A stretch of DNA of 64,000 nucleotides from Aureibacter tunicatorum (GTDB lineage Bacteria > Bacteroidota > Bacteroidia > Cytophagales > Cyclobacteriaceae): contig NZ_AP025305.1 of NCBI RefSeq assembly GCF_036492635.1, positions 3,286,001-3,350,000 on the forward strand, written 5' to 3'. Below, one piece after another: positions 15,630-23,167 of this stretch (within the stretch, counting starts at the first letter, position 1; each line of letters starts with the position of its first letter). A model generated the notes under the pieces. It was not told where the DNA came from. It saw only the letters and a program-made list of their open reading frames with translations, and made no database searches. The translations under genes and the position numbers were made by a program.

Positions 15630-16853
15630 TTAAGCTAAATTTTCTTCCTTTTCATAATTAACAACTTTCTTCTCGTACAAGTATTTGATGTCTGCAGCCA
15701 TCTCATCCTGATGATCTTCGAGGTATTTTTTATATTTTTCTGCATTCACTATAACTCCATACTTTGTGTTGGAATAGCATAGATAAATAAGTGCAGAAAA
15801 ATTCCTTGGGTCTATAAAATCAAGATCTAAATTTTTAGCCAATATATCACAGCCTTCTTTAAAATTTTCAGTCTCAATCAATGCTATAGCTCTTGTATTT
15901 TGATAATAATCAAAATTCGGGTGATCTTTAACTGCTAACGCTGAATATTTCTCAGCATCCACAAATTCATCATTAAGAATTGAGAACCAAGCTAATGTGT
16001 TATAGTAATTTGAAAGTGATGATTCTTCTTTATAATTTTCAAACTCACCTTCAATAGATTTCAGTAATACATAACCATTGCTAAATTTACCCAATCCCAT
16101 AAGAGCCATTGACTCTAATAACATTAAACTTAATTTATTCTCACCCTTAACTTGCAGTTCCTTAATTTTATCATAGGCCAATTGAAAATCCTTCTTTTCA
16201 GACAACAAATAAACAGCATTTAAATAATCCGTCGAGCTGCTTTTAACCTTGCTTTTGCCTCTCAATTCTTCTAATATTAACTTACCATCATGCGCTGTTT
16301 TTCCACCAAAAAACTTCGAAGATATAGGTATTAAAGAAAACAGACCTAAAAAGGCACTGGAAATTATTACAAATCCCGCCCATAGAACTTTTCCTTTTTC
16401 GAACAATGCATCTTTGAATAATAGATATAAAATAATAATTGAAATAAAATTAAAAATTGATCCGCCAGCAAGGAATAAAATCTTTTTCCATTTCCCATGC
16501 ATTGAAACATTGGTAGCTAACACATAACCTGAGTTCAACTTATTATTTAGTTGAAATTTTGTATTAAAAAGATTAATAGAACCAACTTTAAAGCCAGAGC
16601 CAAAAACAACCAACCCAGCATTCATCTCAAACAATGTTGCAAAAAAGTAATGTCCTAACTCATGTATAATAATTGAAAATTTCAAAGATAATACTAAGGC
16701 TACAATATTGAATAAAGTTAGAGTGTAAATTGAATCCTCAAAGCCAATAGAGTACAATAAAAAACCTAGTCCCAATATACTAACCAAGCCATTTGGCAAA
16801 AAAGTAGTAATCAAATTCTTAATCAACTGCAACTTTCCCTTCAAGTCTTTCAT
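15630..16853 (-). CDS. M50-like membrane metalloprotease with TPR-like tail
   Basis: About 407 residues from the ATG at 16853 (an in-frame ATG 24 bp upstream is possible). Several membrane helices in the first ~200 residues enclose IIIHELGHYFFA, the HExxH zinc motif of M50 (site-2-type) proteases, at about residues 61-72. The second half has no membrane helices and shows TPR-like repeats (YLNAVYLLSEKKDFQLAYDKI, EYHP-type helices, YYQNTRAIALIETENFKEG). A second zinc-binding DG motif may be GGKTAHDGK near residue 190. Paired with the ACP-like gene; substrate unknown. Confidence 0.7.
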   Translation of the reverse strand: MKDLKGKLQLIKNLITTFLPNGLVSILGLGFLLYSIGFEDSIYTLTLFNIVALVLSLKFSIIIHELGHYFFATLFEMNAGLVVFGSGFKVGSINLFNTKFQLNNKLNSGYVLATNVSMHGKWKKILFLAGGSIFNFISIIILYLLFKDALFEKGKVLWAGFVIISSAFLGLFSLIPISSKFFGGKTAHDGKLILEELRGKSKVKSSSTDYLNAVYLLSEKKDFQLAYDKIKELQVKGENKLSLMLLESMALMGLGKFSNGYVLLKSIEGEFENYKEESSLSNYYNTLAWFSILNDEFVDAEKYSALAVKDHPNFDYYQNTRAIALIETENFKEGCDILAKNLDLDFIDPRNFSALIYLCYSNTKYGVIVNAEKYKKYLEDHQDEMAADIKYLYEKKVVNYEKEENLA

Positions 16854-17042
16854 TCGAATTAATTTTAAAAAACACAATTAAACTAAAATCACATTAGATA
16901 ATTCACTTAATACATCAATAAAGAAACATAATTCAATGCTGATTCTTAAATTTAATTATTATAATTCAATTCACAACACAAACCCTATAACTTATCTTCA
17001 ATACAAGATTCATTTATGGCCATGAAAAGCCTCCATGAACAA

Positions 17043-17417
17043 CTAATCTTCCTCTATTAATATCTTTTCGATTTTATGAATGATCAGCCTCTTGTGAACG
17101 TAAAACTCTTTTGGAAAGTCGCACTCTGGATCCGAAGAATAATGCTTGTCACTTTTAAAATGATTCAATATAGTTTTCAAGCTATCCAAACCCCTCGCAT
17201 ATAATTTCCTATCCTTGACTTGAAAGGCATAATAATAATCTTTTGAAGTAAAATGATGCTCTTTATTAAAGCCACAATTTAAGCAAACTACTCTCCCATC
17301 TTGCGATGGCAACAATTTCCGATAACGCTCTATTTTCCCTGAAAAATAAGAAGCTTTACTCAGACACTTCGGACACTTGACTATCCTTCTTACAAGCTTA
17401 TCATCAATCATATCCAT
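17043..17417 (-). CDS. Hypothetical zinc-ribbon protein
   Basis: About 124 residues. A CPKC at residues ~13-16 and CLNCG at ~45-48 form a four-Cys zinc ribbon; the rest is basic and helical, ending KIEKILIEED. The start is ambiguous among three nearby Met codons. Cytosolic. No function is known; the arrangement resembles small zinc-binding proteins of defence or immunity gene pairs, but nothing beyond that can be supported. Confidence 0.55.
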   Translation of the reverse strand: MDMIDDKLVRRIVKCPKCLSKASYFSGKIERYRKLLPSQDGRVVCLNCGFNKEHHFTSKDYYYAFQVKDRKLYARGLDSLKTILNHFKSDKHYSSDPECDFPKEFYVHKRLIIHKIEKILIEED

Positions 17418-17516
17418 TAAAAATAATATCCCCAAGTCTTTTAGTGCCCCAGTAACGAATTTGATTTATCTCAAATGATGACAGTTTCAACAAAGCATCT
17501 GAAATCTTCAAAACCG

Positions 17517-17795
17517 TCAGTCAGAACCACAATATCGACACTGTTTGGCAAATGGAGTTCTAGCAATACCTCCGCATTTAGGACATAAATTCCGTTCTAA
17601 TTCATCGAAATGCTCTTTGTATATCCTTTCCGCAACTCTTCTCCTGAAAGCTAAATCTCCATCCTTCAATAAATCAAGAACCCTCGGATCATCCGAGCTT
17701 AACTCATCATATATTTTTCCAGCCCTTAGGCTTTTGTCTTTGAAGCTCAAAAATTTTTCTTGCGCATGATGATGTGAAAAAGCCTTTTTCTCCAA
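17517..17795 (-). CDS. Small protein with C-terminal zinc ribbon
   Basis: 92 residues. Helical charged N-terminal part (DKSLRAGKIYDELSSDDPRV and FRRRVAERIYKEHFDELERN) and a C-terminal CPKCGGIARTPFAKQCRYCG zinc ribbon. Unknown function. It follows the AlkB gene by 70 bp, separated by a stretch (17796-17865) that could be a diverged attC in reverse orientation. Confidence 0.55.
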   Translation of the reverse strand: MEKKAFSHHHAQEKFLSFKDKSLRAGKIYDELSSDDPRVLDLLKDGDLAFRRRVAERIYKEHFDELERNLCPKCGGIARTPFAKQCRYCGSD

Positions 17796-17865
17796 TTCTG
17801 TGCAAAAGCTTTAACAGTGCTATAAAATATAATCCAGCACATCGCTATGGTTTTGCCCTTTATGC

Positions 17866-18387
17866 TTATTCATCAACTCTCAATTTCCTGAAAGTAAGAC
17901 TCATTCTACCATTTTCGGTCTCTGATTTTGGAATCGCGTGTTGCCAATTCTTTTGAATTTCATTTGACATAAATATCAATGTACCGGAAGGCAATTCAAA
18001 ATCCTTAATTGTCTCCTTATCGTCAATTCGCCTAAATCTTAATACTCTGGTTGCACCAAGCGAAACAATCGCAACACCCGTGCCTTCGTCAAGTATATCC
18101 GTCTGATCGGAATGAAAGCCCATTTTGGACTTGCCGTCCAAATAATAATTGACAAGGCAATTGTTTGGCTCAAAACCCAGCTCAGCATGGATGCTTATGA
18201 TTATATTCTTAAATCTATCTGGAAAGTCCTGATAAGGGTAACTTATCTGCGAGTAATTATAAGCAAGTCCGAAGCTCGCAGTTTTACGAGAGCTCATCCG
18301 CTCATCCCAATTCAAATTTACCCTCAGATACTCAAATAGCTCTTCAGACTCGTCAACAAAATTTTCAATATATATTATTCCTTCCAT
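17866..18387 (-). CDS. AlkB-family 2-oxoglutarate/Fe(II) dioxygenase
   Basis: 173 residues, the normal size of short AlkB homologues. Iron ligands His92 and Asp94 are in GFHSDQTD and His150 is in WQHAIPKS; the 2-oxoglutarate-binding arginines are Arg161 and Arg167 in GRMSLTFRKL. The N(80)YY motif (LVNYYLDGKSKMG) binds 2OG. AlkB enzymes oxidatively remove methyl groups from alkylated DNA or RNA bases, so this is probably a cytosolic nucleic-acid repair enzyme. It sits at the right end of the minus-strand block within the array, an unusual place for a repair gene. Confidence 0.88.
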   Translation of the reverse strand: MEGIIYIENFVDESEELFEYLRVNLNWDERMSSRKTASFGLAYNYSQISYPYQDFPDRFKNIIISIHAELGFEPNNCLVNYYLDGKSKMGFHSDQTDILDEGTGVAIVSLGATRVLRFRRIDDKETIKDFELPSGTLIFMSNEIQKNWQHAIPKSETENGRMSLTFRKLRVDE

Positions 18388-18484
18388 TTAAATCATAAAT
18401 TTAACCTCAATAAATATAATCAAAAGGTGATAAGATGTCGAAAATTAAGCTCAATAATTCAAGTAAGATGGTAGATTAAAAAAT

Positions 18485-18570
18485 TACAAACCATAGCGCC
18501 TGTGGAAAAAGGAATGACAGAAAAGTCAGGAAGAATCGGTATATACCTATTGCCGTCAAGGCTATATAGA
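18485..18570 (-). pseudogene. Fragment of the small membrane protein gene
   Basis: On the minus strand the DNA reads RFFLTFLSFLFPQALWFVIF, matching the C-terminal end of the membrane protein at 14078-14317 (SFLASLSYLFPLALWFVIF). Only this end remains. It marks a duplication or a recombination scar about 4.2 kb away from the intact gene. Confidence 0.6.
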
Positions 18571-18579
18571 TGATTAGAT

Positions 18580-18895
18580 ATTATCTAAAAAATACAAGCC
18601 TGAAATTTATCTCTTTGAAGGTCAAAATGATAGAATGCCTTCAAGCTCCAGCACTCAAATACTTGTAAAGAAATACGTTAGAGAATCTGGGGTCAATAGA
18701 ACTATAAACATTCATAGCTTAAGACATAATCTGGCACCTCATCTTTAGGAATATGACATGAAACTCAAGTATATTAAACATATATTGAGACATAGCAATT
18801 CAAAAAACACCGACACTTACACATATATCACTAATTTCAGACTTAATTAAATAAATAAACCTATCAATATGTTTGAAACATTACTTTTTATACTT
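18580..18895 (+). pseudogene. Tyrosine recombinase 3' fragment, copy 4
   Basis: It encodes YKPEIYLFEGQND, SSSTQILVKKYVRESGVNRT, IHSLRHNLAPHL then a stop, followed by LKYIKHILRHSNSKNTDTYTYIT. HxxR and the Tyr are still readable but several residues are changed (LGH has become LRH) and stops interrupt it. Followed 26 bp later by a 57-bp site. Confidence 0.75.
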
Positions 18896-18921
18896 ATTTT
18901 TTTATTGAAATAAATTTATAG

Positions 18922-18978
18922 CCTAATAAATAAATTCCGCGCATAGGTGATATATACGGAATTCGTGTTATTGGAGTG
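18922..18978 (+). repeat. 57-bp conserved recombination-like site, copy 5 of 6
   Basis: The left arm CCTAATAAATAAATTCCG and right arm CGGAATTCGTGTTATTGG are complementary over most of their length. It ends at the G of G|TTAGCAAAT at 18978. Confidence 0.8.
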
Positions 18979-19001
18979 TTAGCAAATATTACTCTCGAAA
19001 G

Positions 19002-19928
19002 ATGACCATCAGAAATATATTCGTTACAACTCTTGTTTTGTTAAGCGCAAGCCTGGCAGTTGCACAAGAAACAAACGTAAGTACCCAAGTAGACTGTGTA
19101 AAATACTTGAACAGACAAGACAGTCTTAATAGAATTAAACTGGAATACTTCAAAACCCAGATTTTAGAACCTGCTAAAAAATCCAACTCAATTCCAAAAT
19201 CGAACATCGAATTTCTTGAAGCTCTGTATAGCCATCAAAACCTCTCATGGGTTGAACGAGAGTCTACTCCTACTCTTGATAAACCAATATTTCCAATTTT
19301 TAGACTAGAAGAAGGGCAGTTAGGAATATTCTCTTTTCCAAAATATAACTGCTATAAAAATGAACGTGGTTATACAACTTGTGATAATCTATCTGCCGAA
19401 AGAAAAGTAATTTTTAATAATCTTTCCGAAGAGAATGAAGCCGTTTATGATCCTAACCCCGAATTAAAACCAAACCAAGACGCTTTTAATAAAATTGTCT
19501 CGAAAGGAGAAGTCATAGTATTTACAAGCAACACCAAATATCTTGATCAAGTAGTTCAGCTTTCAAGTTATGCAGATGAATGTCTAGAATATTATCACTA
19601 CCAACTCAAAAATCAAACCGCTGAGAAACCATTGTTTGCCACTAGATTTGAACTTAAACTGGATATAAAGCCTAACTCTAAAATTGACAAGAAAATTGAA
19701 AGTCAATACGCTAAAGGCTGTTATGACTGCTCGTTCAAATACGAACCTGTAAAGACCTTTGCTACTCTTGAAGGAATCGACAATATATTCTTTACTTATA
19801 CTGACACATTTCCGCTGAACAACCAATTAAACAATCCTGAGCGTACGATCAGAATGCTTTTGAAAGATGGAACTGTTGTAATTCTATGGTCCGAATCAAT
19901 CGATTTATTTGGATGTAGCTGTCTTTAA
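19002..19928 (+). CDS. Exported hypothetical protein
   Basis: 308 residues with a signal peptide (IFVTTLVLLSASLAVAQ). The mature protein has several Cys residues, including YNCYKNERGYTTCD and GCYDCSFKY, and ends LFGCSCL, so disulfides are likely. No recognised domain. Sole gene of a cassette bounded by the perfect ten-base pair GTTAGCAAAT (18978) / ATTTGCTAAC (19934). Confidence 0.65.
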   Translation: MTIRNIFVTTLVLLSASLAVAQETNVSTQVDCVKYLNRQDSLNRIKLEYFKTQILEPAKKSNSIPKSNIEFLEALYSHQNLSWVERESTPTLDKPIFPIFRLEEGQLGIFSFPKYNCYKNERGYTTCDNLSAERKVIFNNLSEENEAVYDPNPELKPNQDAFNKIVSKGEVIVFTSNTKYLDQVVQLSSYADECLEYYHYQLKNQTAEKPLFATRFELKLDIKPNSKIDKKIESQYAKGCYDCSFKYEPVKTFATLEGIDNIFFTYTDTFPLNNQLNNPERTIRMLLKDGTVVILWSESIDLFGCSCL

Positions 19929-19933
19929 AACAC

Positions 19934-19990
19934 ATTTGCTAACAACTAAGCCTCCGTACGGCTCGCCGAACTCAATATGAAGACTTAGTC
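19934..19990 (+). other. attC-like hairpin, CTAAG type
   Basis: R'' ATTTGCTAAC is followed by AACTAAGCCTCCGTACGG and the right arm GAAGACTTAG. The right junction reads CTTAG|TCGCTCCC and leads directly into integrase fragment 5, as at 7311. Confidence 0.75.
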
Positions 19991-20014
19991 GCTCCCAATA
20001 GAACTATACCGATG

Positions 20015-20346
20015 CTTAAATATTTCTGGAAAGATATAAGCCTGAAATTTATCTCTCTGAAGGTCAAAATGGCGGAATGTATTCAAGCTCCAGCATTCAA
20101 AAAATTGTAAAGAAATACGTTAGAGAATCTGGGGTCAATAAAACTATAAGCACTCATAGCTTAAGACATAATCTTGCTACCCATCTTTTGAAAAATGCCG
20201 TGATTCTCAGGTATATTAAACATATACTGAGACATAGAAATTCAAAAACTACCGAGATCCACACATATATAACTAATTTCAGACATAACAATATAAACAA
20301 CCTTATTAATATATTTGAAATATTATTTTTTATGCTTATTTTTTAA
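20015..20346 (+). pseudogene. Tyrosine recombinase 3' fragment, copy 5 (longest open frame)
   Basis: After an early stop, the frame is open from FLERYKPEIYLSEGQNGG to the end: SIQKIVKKYVRESGVNKT, HSLRHNLATHLL and TTEIHTYIT. The catalytic Tyr position appears changed to His (EIHTY versus EIYTH in other copies) and LGH has become LRH, so it is inactive even apart from missing its N-terminal domain. An 89-residue ORF from ATG 20077 remains open. Confidence 0.8.
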
Positions 20347-20363
20347 TTAAAATAATTTTTTAG

Positions 20364-20420
20364 CCTAATAAATGAATTCCGTGCATAGGTGAAACAAACG
20401 GAATTCGTGTTATTGGGATG
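20364..20420 (+). repeat. 57-bp conserved recombination-like site, copy 6 of 6 (best hairpin)
   Basis: The left arm CCTAATAAATGAATTCCGT pairs with the right arm ACGGAATTCGTGTTATTGGG with one bulged base, leaving a ~15-base loop. It ends at the G of G|TTAGCATC at 20420. The bulge in an otherwise paired stem recalls the extrahelical bases of attC sites. Confidence 0.8.
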
Positions 20421-20435
20421 TTAGCATCAATTAAA

Positions 20436-21287
20436 ATGAAAAGAATATTCTTCATAATCGTCACCATAATCACTTGGCACTTCTCTATGGCTCAAGACAT
20501 GAGTGAATTAGTAAAGAAGATTGCGGAGGTGAATGAAGTTCAAGACGCTCATATTGGTTACGCTGGAAGTCCACGTGAACAATATAAAAGATTTGAGCTA
20601 TTAAAATCAAAGGCGACAGTTAAGGAACTTATCGACCTGACAAATCACAAGAATAAAGTTGTTGCCTGCTATGCAAGTTGGGGGCTTATCGACAAAGAAT
20701 ATGAACATTTAGACCAAATCTTGAATAAATTTCTTGATAATGACCACAATGTTTCAACATTTAGTGGTTGTTTGAAAGGAAGTGACCCAATCTCCTCGGA
20801 GTTTTATAACAGATATTGGAATAAATTACGACTTGAGTCTAATGATGAAGAAAAGACACTTCAAAATGATGAACAGCTTTTGAAAATAGACAGTTTAATT
20901 TTATTTAAAAAAAATGTTTATTGGTTGATTTTAGATAGAGCTCTCCATAATAGAAAATACCCTGATAATTACTTGAACCAAATCAAATTGCTCGCATTTG
21001 AAAAAAAGAATTTAGACGCATTAGAATACATATATAAATATGACCTAGAAGGGAATGAGAAGAGCATTCAAAACGCCTTGACAAAATATTTAGATAGAAA
21101 AAAAATTTGGCCAAGTGAGTATGAAGTCATATTTGACATATTACTCTCATTTAAGGATGAAGATTTAACTCAAGTTGTGCTGAACGAATTGAAAGAAATT
21201 GATAAGAATAACACCTATCCATCATCAAGTAACTATGATGCAATTTTGAAAAAACATGGAATAAAAAAAGATGCTAACAATGGCTAA
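20436..21287 (+). CDS. Exported hypothetical protein, HEAT-like
   Basis: 283 residues from the ATG at 20436, chosen to give the signal peptide MKRIFFIIVTIITWHFSMAQ. The mature protein is helical; VKELIDLTNHKNKVVACYASWGLID resembles a HEAT-type repeat of the kind found in Bacteroidota exported proteins. Function unknown. Sole gene of a cassette with the perfect pair GTTAGCATC (20420) / GATGCTAAC (21270); R'' lies inside the last codons. Confidence 0.65.
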   Translation: MKRIFFIIVTIITWHFSMAQDMSELVKKIAEVNEVQDAHIGYAGSPREQYKRFELLKSKATVKELIDLTNHKNKVVACYASWGLIDKEYEHLDQILNKFLDNDHNVSTFSGCLKGSDPISSEFYNRYWNKLRLESNDEEKTLQNDEQLLKIDSLILFKKNVYWLILDRALHNRKYPDNYLNQIKLLAFEKKNLDALEYIYKYDLEGNEKSIQNALTKYLDRKKIWPSEYEVIFDILLSFKDEDLTQVVLNELKEIDKNNTYPSSSNYDAILKKHGIKKDANNG

Positions 21288-21334
21288 AAAATCATAGCTG
21301 CCCTACAGGGCTGCAACGCTTTTTAGCCGGAACG
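21270..21334 (+). other. attC-like hairpin
   Basis: R'' GATGCTAAC, then TGGCTAAAAA pairing with TTTTTAGCC, with an inner AGCCCTGTAGGGC-type stem (GCCCTACAGGGC). It ends G|TTAACAAC at 21334. Size (65 bp) and fold agree with the site at 8363-8426. Confidence 0.8.
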
Positions 21335-21349
21335 TTAACAACAAGTACA

Positions 21350-21901
21350 ATGACTCCAAAGTATTCATACATTTCATCAATTGAATTCATAAACAAACTT
21401 GAATTCGAGTATATCGAAACTTATTCCTTGCAACGCGGAACTGAATTTGAAACCGAGTCGAAAGTAGGATTTAAGGAATTTGAAAAACTACAAAAACAAC
21501 TAGAGAAGAATGGCGATTTATCTGAGATAGAAATGTCTCGTTTGCTGATGTTAAAAAAACTTCATGGATTTACGCAGTATTTAATTAACAATAATGGAGA
21601 GTTTCACCCTTCTGCCGAAAAAACAGGAACATTTAAAAGTGATGATCAAATAATTGAAAAACTGAAATCAATATTGAATACACCTATTAAAGAAGTTCCA
21701 AGCTGGATGTGTGCTCCAGTTTATCGAGACGCCATTGTCTTCTACGATTTGAACAAAGAAATAATCTCAACTTTGAACGTTTGCTTAAGCTGTGAATACA
21801 TGGAAACAAGAATGTTCAATCATATAAATGCAGATGCAGAAACATACAATCTAATGCGTGAGTTCTTTATTGAGTTGGGGCATAAAGTTGAAGAAAACTA
21901 A
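21350..21901 (+). CDS. Hypothetical cytosolic cassette protein
   Basis: 183 residues without signal or membrane segments. The middle is helical (GFKEFEKLQKQLEKNG). The C-terminal part has VPSWMCAPVYRDAIVFYDLNKEIIST and CLSCEYMET, a pattern I have seen in unnamed Bacteroidota proteins; the CLSC pair could bind metal. The start ATG lies 16 bp inside the cassette (G|TTAACAAC, 21334). Its 3' R'' (GCTACTAAC) does not match the start, so this cassette's end may have been exchanged. Confidence 0.6.
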   Translation: MTPKYSYISSIEFINKLEFEYIETYSLQRGTEFETESKVGFKEFEKLQKQLEKNGDLSEIEMSRLLMLKKLHGFTQYLINNNGEFHPSAEKTGTFKSDDQIIEKLKSILNTPIKEVPSWMCAPVYRDAIVFYDLNKEIISTLNVCLSCEYMETRMFNHINADAETYNLMREFFIELGHKVEEN

Positions 21902-21902
21902 C

Positions 21903-22400
21903 CCGCTACTAACAACTAAGTCTTCGTATGGCTCGAAGAGCCCAATGATGACGGACAGAGCTGAAAAACATCCGTATCTATGGGTTTTGCTACTGGATAA
22001 GCTGTACTTCGAATGCTTGATTTTACGTGATTTTTCAAAAATAAGGTTAGATTTAGTGACGTTTTTAATTCAATGTTTGCTCCAATTAATCGTCCATACT
22101 TCTGCTATTCTAGTTTCAATTCAACTCCAATTGCAAAGCCATATGAGCCAGACATCTTTCGTAATTATTGATTGTACTATCACTTTTGTCTGCTAAATCA
22201 TAGTGCCTTTTGAGCTTGAAAAAAGAACCACCAAAGCCTGGAACTACTTTACAAGATTTTCCTAATACTGTTTCCTTTTTTTCATATATTTAATTGATTA
22301 TAAAACAGCATTTAAAGCTACCCTGAAAGGGTTTAGTTCAACACTGCATATGAAATCACAGCCTCTTATCGGCTGAATACGATTCATTTACTATACATTG
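21903..22400 (+). repeat. Gene-poor repeat unit with attC-like ends, copy B
   Basis: Diverged copy of 9496-9996: the same CTAAG-type left arm, TGATGACGGACAG, TATCTATGG, TTTACGTGATTTTTCAAAA and TTTGCTCCAATT segments in the same order, and a right end TTCAACACTGCATATGAAATCAC. The minus-strand relic frame (VVPGFGGSFFKL) is kept in part and stopped in others. No plus-strand gene is credible. Confidence 0.6.
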
Positions 22401-22423
22401 GCACATATTAAGGGAAACTACAT

Positions 22424-23008
22424 ATGAAATTTTATTTAACCATGTTTATTTTAATTTCAACCATCAATTTGTTCGGTCAAAATTCTGAACAAAAGATTAT
22501 TGAACTTTCAGAGATAAAACTGTGTGAATTAACATTATCCGAATTAAAAAATCAGGATGAAAACTTGAAAGAAATTGAATTAATAGAAATGGCTTTATGC
22601 TCCGATGGCTTTGTTAAAGATGCTCGATTTGAGAATAGAAAAGGATATATTTCAAAATTTTACAATGGAATAATTTTCCAAAAAGATCGAGATACTGATT
22701 TAATATCGAAGATAAGATTAACGAAAAAGTTTAAAGGGAAATTACCAGATGGAAACTATGTTGACCTTTCATACTTGACAGCGGAAAAAATTCTTGAGAA
22801 GTATCCGAAATTTAACACTTGGAGTTCAAGAGGTTGTTCAGATTATTGGAGTCTAACTGATAATTCAATGTATTTCTATGTGGAGATTGACAAAACAAAA
22901 GAATCAAGGTATCCAATAGATGAAAAATTTTATCTAACTAAACCAATTGAAGGAATTGATATTGTTTCAAACTGTTATGAAAGTACGCAAAACAATAAAA
23001 AACATTGA
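22424..23008 (+). CDS. Exported hypothetical protein
   Basis: 194 residues with a signal peptide (MKFYLTMFILISTINLFGQ). The mature protein has a possible Cys pair (LCELTL and MALCSDGF) and GCSDYWSLTDNSMYFYVEID near the C-terminus. No family recognised. Its stop codon overlaps the start of a TonB-plug-like relic in another frame, which suggests a deletion joined two genes here. The cassette's left junction reads CATTGGCACAT rather than G|TT. Confidence 0.6.
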   Translation: MKFYLTMFILISTINLFGQNSEQKIIELSEIKLCELTLSELKNQDENLKEIELIEMALCSDGFVKDARFENRKGYISKFYNGIIFQKDRDTDLISKIRLTKKFKGKLPDGNYVDLSYLTAEKILEKYPKFNTWSSRGCSDYWSLTDNSMYFYVEIDKTKESRYPIDEKFYLTKPIEGIDIVSNCYESTQNNKKH

Positions 23009-23166
23009 TAATTTTAAACGGAAAAGAAGTTACTAAAGCAGAAATTGAAAAATACGAACCGAAAGATATATAGTCTGTTGAAGTTTTGAAAGAATCTGCG
23101 ATTAAAAAATATGGAGAAAAAGGATAAAATGGTGTTATTATAATTAAAACAAAATCGGAAAAATAA
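23008..23166 (+). pseudogene. Relic of a TonB-plug-like C-terminal segment
   Basis: In the frame after the upstream gene the DNA encodes IILNGKEVTKAEIEKYEPKD, a stop, SVEVLKESAIKKYGEKG, a stop, and NGVIIIKTK. This is the ending common to Bacteroidota carboxypeptidase-regulatory or BlaR1-like proteins (LDGKEV...I.SVEVLK...A..KYGEKGKNGVIIITTK). Two in-frame stops and no start show it is dead. Confidence 0.65.
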
Positions 23167-23167
23167 C

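Noticed and set aside
13819-18387. Prophage or conjugative element for the minus-strand block
   Set aside because: No structural, portal, relaxase or mobilisation genes; AlkB, ACP-like and zinc-ribbon genes do not support either.
2340-20420. Insertion-sequence family with the 57-bp site as terminal repeat
   Set aside because: No transposase, no matching left-end repeat and no target-site duplication; the encoded fragment is a tyrosine recombinase, and the ends agree with G|TT cassette junctions.
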